From an uncultured Eubacteriales bacterium (GTDB taxonomy: Bacteria; Bacillota; Clostridia; Oscillospirales; CAG-272), in contig CABUHS010000057.1 in assembly GCA_902491535.1 (NCBI GenBank), positions 1 through 8,174 of the forward strand: DNA of 8,174 nucleotides, in the 5' to 3' direction. The notes under the pieces were generated by a model that had not been told where the DNA came from, made no database searches, and saw nothing but the letters and a program-made list of their open reading frames with translations. How positions within the stretch are numbered: position 1 is the stretch's first letter; the number at the start of each line of letters is the position of its first letter. The position numbers and the translations under genes are program-made. Below, one piece after another: positions 6,715-8,174 of the stretch.

Positions 6715-7389
6715 TTACCACAAAAATTTAAGCACACTTTCGTTTCTTGCATAAACATCAGAAACTTCGATATCACCATAGAAAACCGTTTCGCAATTCC
6801 AAAAATCAATTTGATCTGATTCCAATTCTGTCGGACAGTAAGGACTCCAATCTTCCGGAATATCATTTAATTTAGGTTCTGTAGCGCAATATATAGCTCC
6901 AAACTGATTTTCCGAATTTGTATAATAAACAAAACGGCTGCAGTGACGATCGAAGCAGAAATTCTTTGAAGAATCCGTATTACCGATAAATCCGGGACGA
7001 TATCCATTTTCAAAAATTGTCTGTGCAAAACTTATCATCCAAAGATAATTCACACTCCATTCCGGTTTTATCTCCGCAAAAATTACGATCCCACTGTTTT
7101 CGGGAACACCCAAATCTTTAATTGCCTCTGTCGCGCGCAGCGCAACTGCACTTCCATCCATGCCTGATACCTGCGCTTCTGTAAGATCACGAATTATAAA
7201 TGCAATTTTGCAGTCTTTGGCATGTAAAAACTCTATTTCTTCTGACGTAATTGCATTTTCACCTATCAAAGTCCTGCCCCAAAATGACGGAAAGCATTTC
7301 TGACGCATTATTAAATCATATAGCGTATACCCGTTTTTCAGTTTTTTGTTAGACGGTACATTTGTACTGACACCGTAAATAGTTTTCAT
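6715..7389 (-). CDS. GH25-like / Rv2525c-like (DUF1906) glycoside-hydrolase-type protein, 224 aa
   Basis: The sequence fits the Rv2525c-like, GH25-related TIM-barrel domain over its whole length. It has a first strand YGVSTNVPS (5-13), FWGRTL (36-41), an ITSEEIEFLHAKDCKIAFII block (47-66), LTEAQVSG (69-76) followed by a helix ending DLGVP (92-96), the strand IVIFAEIKPEW (101-111), then FENGYRPGFIGNTDS (126-140) and a closing IDFWN...YGDIEVSDVYA segment (194-214). The first-strand position where I remember relatives having Asp (G-x-D-T) is Ser8, so catalysis is uncertain; Glu106 is the best remaining acidic candidate. There is no signal peptide or membrane helix. AAGGAGG (7404-7398) lies 8 bases before ATG. 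It is the first gene of the operon, 17 bases before the lysozyme-like gene, which suggests joint action on peptidoglycan or a related polysaccharide. Confidence 0.8.
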   Translation of the reverse strand: MKTIYGVSTNVPSNKKLKNGYTLYDLIMRQKCFPSFWGRTLIGENAITSEEIEFLHAKDCKIAFIIRDLTEAQVSGMDGSAVALRATEAIKDLGVPENSGIVIFAEIKPEWSVNYLWMISFAQTIFENGYRPGFIGNTDSSKNFCFDRHCSRFVYYTNSENQFGAIYCATEPKLNDIPEDWSPYCPTELESDQIDFWNCETVFYGDIEVSDVYARNESVLKFLW

Positions 7390-7444
7390 TTTGAAAACCT
7401 CCTTATAAAATTTATTATTTATTTTGCAGCTGCGACCTTATTAT

Positions 7445-7478
7445 AAAAATTAAACCGGACACCTAATGTCCGATTTAA
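7445..7478 (-). terminator. Terminator-like hairpin in the leader of the hydrolase operon (possible attenuator)
   Basis: TTAAATCGGACA (7478-7467) pairs with TGTCCGGTTTAA (7461-7450) with one mismatch and a 5-base loop. TTTTT (7449-7445) follows directly on the minus strand. No minus-strand gene exists between it and the divergent LRR gene, so it can only terminate transcripts that start in this intergenic region or beyond. A T run 8 bases after the stem on the plus strand is a weaker match. Confidence 0.55.
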
Positions 7479-7498
7479 AATAAAATTTTTTTATTTTA

Positions 7499-7527
7499 TT
7501 TCTAAATTGCAATATTATATATGTCAA
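7499..7527 (-). promoter_or_regulatory. Candidate promoter of the three-gene hydrolase operon
   Basis: On the minus strand TTGACA (7527-7522) is followed after 17 bases by TAGAAA (7504-7499). The -35 is the left arm of the palindrome shared with the LRR promoter. This start would place the hairpin at 7445-7478 inside the leader. The competing choice is a TATAAT at 7445-7440, just after the hairpin, which lacks a good -35. Confidence 0.4.
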
Positions 7528-7735
7528 AAAAGATTGACGTTTATAGTTAAATATGATAAACTATAGACATAAAATGGTCTTAAGGAGGTTAGATATGAGA
7601 AAAAAACTGTCTTTTATGCTTGTTTATACCATAGTTATTTCTGTACTTTTCTCTTTATTTACCGTCGTCTCGGCAACAAGTGACTCAGTAATTGATGAGA
7701 AAGAATCTGAATTAAGCGGTTACTGCGGAATTTAC
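7519..7735 (+). repeat. Direct repeat, copy 2 (promoter plus signal-peptide block)
   Basis: This is the partner of 4273-4489, in the same orientation at an offset of 3246 bases. It is long and similar enough to serve for homologous recombination. Confidence 0.92.
7521..7562 (+). promoter_or_regulatory. Promoter of the second LRR gene
   Basis: TTGACG (7534-7539), a 17-base spacer and TAAACT (7557-7562) are the counterpart of the first LRR promoter. The -35 has lost its final consensus A (TTGACG instead of TTGACA), which also puts one mismatch into the ATGTCAA/TTGACGT palindrome. Weaker or differently controlled expression than the first copy is plausible. Confidence 0.6.
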
Positions 7736-8174
7736 CGCAATGAAAATGCACAGTGGACGCTTGACAAAGTCACCGGTACACTTACTATTTCAGGCGTCGG
7801 CTATATGGAAAATTATAGTGCAGTCCCGCCTCCATGGCATGACTACCATGATATTATAAAAACAGTTATCATTGAAGACGGAATCTGCTCGATTGGTAAT
7901 TTTTCCTTTGCGGAATGCGATAAAATTACCGATGTTATTATCGCCGACAGTGTTACATCTATAGGCACGTCTACATTTTTCGAATGTACTGCTTTGTCGA
8001 AAATCACCTTCTGCGGAACAGAAAATCAGTGGAAAGATATAATGAAAAATTCCGAAGATAACCGGTGGGACTTCAGAATGTCAGATTACACGGTTGAATT
8101 TGAACGCGCAGAGCAGTGGAAAAGTATTCTTCCTCCCGTAATTGCCGTTACAGCTGTCGTAATTATTATCGCCG
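7595..8174 (+). CDS. Second LRR (BspA-like) surface protein, paralog of the 4349 gene, 3' end cut by window edge
   Basis: The frame is open from ATG 7595 (AAGGAGG 7582-7588, 6 bases upstream) to the window edge, giving 193 residues. It has the same signal peptide, the same 47 N-terminal residues, the same WTLDKVTGTLTISG motif, two LRR units and the start of the same C-terminal membrane helix. Aligned without gaps, residues 48-163 match the first protein at 73 of 116 positions by my count. Differences cluster in loops such as YSAVPPPWHDYHD versus YSTSRAPWHIYRD and in the LRR faces. Near the anchor, Glu is replaced by Trp (EQWKSILPP versus EQEKSILPP). By comparison only about 16 residues and the stop are missing. 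Function is unknown; an extracellular binding role is inferred. Confidence 0.9.
   Translation, partial: MRKKLSFMLVYTIVISVLFSLFTVVSATSDSVIDEKESELSGYCGIYRNENAQWTLDKVTGTLTISGVGYMENYSAVPPPWHDYHDIIKTVIIEDGICSIGNFSFAECDKITDVIIADSVTSIGTSTFFECTALSKITFCGTENQWKDIMKNSEDNRWDFRMSDYTVEFERAEQWKSILPPVIAVTAVVIIIA
8083..8174 (+). repeat. Direct repeat, C-terminal anchor block copy 2 (cut by window edge)
   Basis: This is the partner of 4837-4928, covering the end of the ectodomain and the start of the membrane anchor of the second LRR gene. Confidence 0.85.

Noticed and set aside
7486..7492. T run as a plus-strand terminator tail for the 7450-7478 hairpin
   Set aside because: It lies 8 bases past the stem, and no plus-strand gene precedes it; the minus-strand T run is adjacent to the stem and fits better.
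1..8174. CRISPR array, tRNA, rRNA, insertion sequence or integrase
   Set aside because: I saw no regularly spaced repeats, cloverleaf, transposase or recombinase motif in any part of the window.

Overview
The window looks like a chromosomal segment of an anaerobic gut-type Firmicute (Clostridia, Ruminococcus-like). The pointers are strong AAGGAGG-type ribosome binding sites, sigma-A-type promoters, a heterodimeric ABC exporter of the BmrCD/TM287-288 kind with a Gly-rich N-terminal tail, and small BspA-like leucine-rich-repeat surface proteins. This is an inference from protein style; no rRNA or other marker gene is present. The left half is fairly GC-balanced and the right half is visibly AT-richer, which suggests a core transporter locus next to an accessory region.

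Left part (1-4220, all minus strand): a MarR-family repressor gene (3638-4144) is followed by two ABC half-transporter genes (1632-3413, and one starting at 1632 and running off the left edge). The two ABC genes overlap by one base (TAATG). The first partner has a degenerate catalytic site (Asp498 for the catalytic Glu, Gln529 for the switch His), as expected of one half of a heterodimeric exporter. The repressor has a near-consensus promoter (TTGACA-17-TAAAAT) with an inverted repeat just after the -10, so a self-repressed, drug-inducible efflux operon is the natural reading. A 224-base leader with overlapping hairpins separates the repressor from the transporter genes.

Right part (4240-8174): two paralogous plus-strand genes (4349-4978, and 7595 to beyond the right edge) encode short secreted, membrane-anchored LRR proteins. 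Their promoters, signal peptides and C-terminal anchors are almost identical in DNA, but their central ectodomains are only about 63% identical. Between them, on the opposite strand, lies a compact three-gene operon (7389 down to 5162) closed by a strong terminator. It encodes a GH25-like/Rv2525c-like (DUF1906) glycoside-hydrolase-type protein, a protein with a lysozyme/lytic-transglycosylase-like C-terminal domain, and a small three-helix membrane protein. Neither hydrolase-like protein has a signal peptide.

The most interesting part is this cell-wall-hydrolase cassette bracketed by directly repeated LRR genes. It could be an effector/immunity-type or lysis-type module, and the flanking repeats could delete it by recombination. 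The link between the LRR proteins and the cassette is inferred from position and from shared divergent promoter DNA, not demonstrated.
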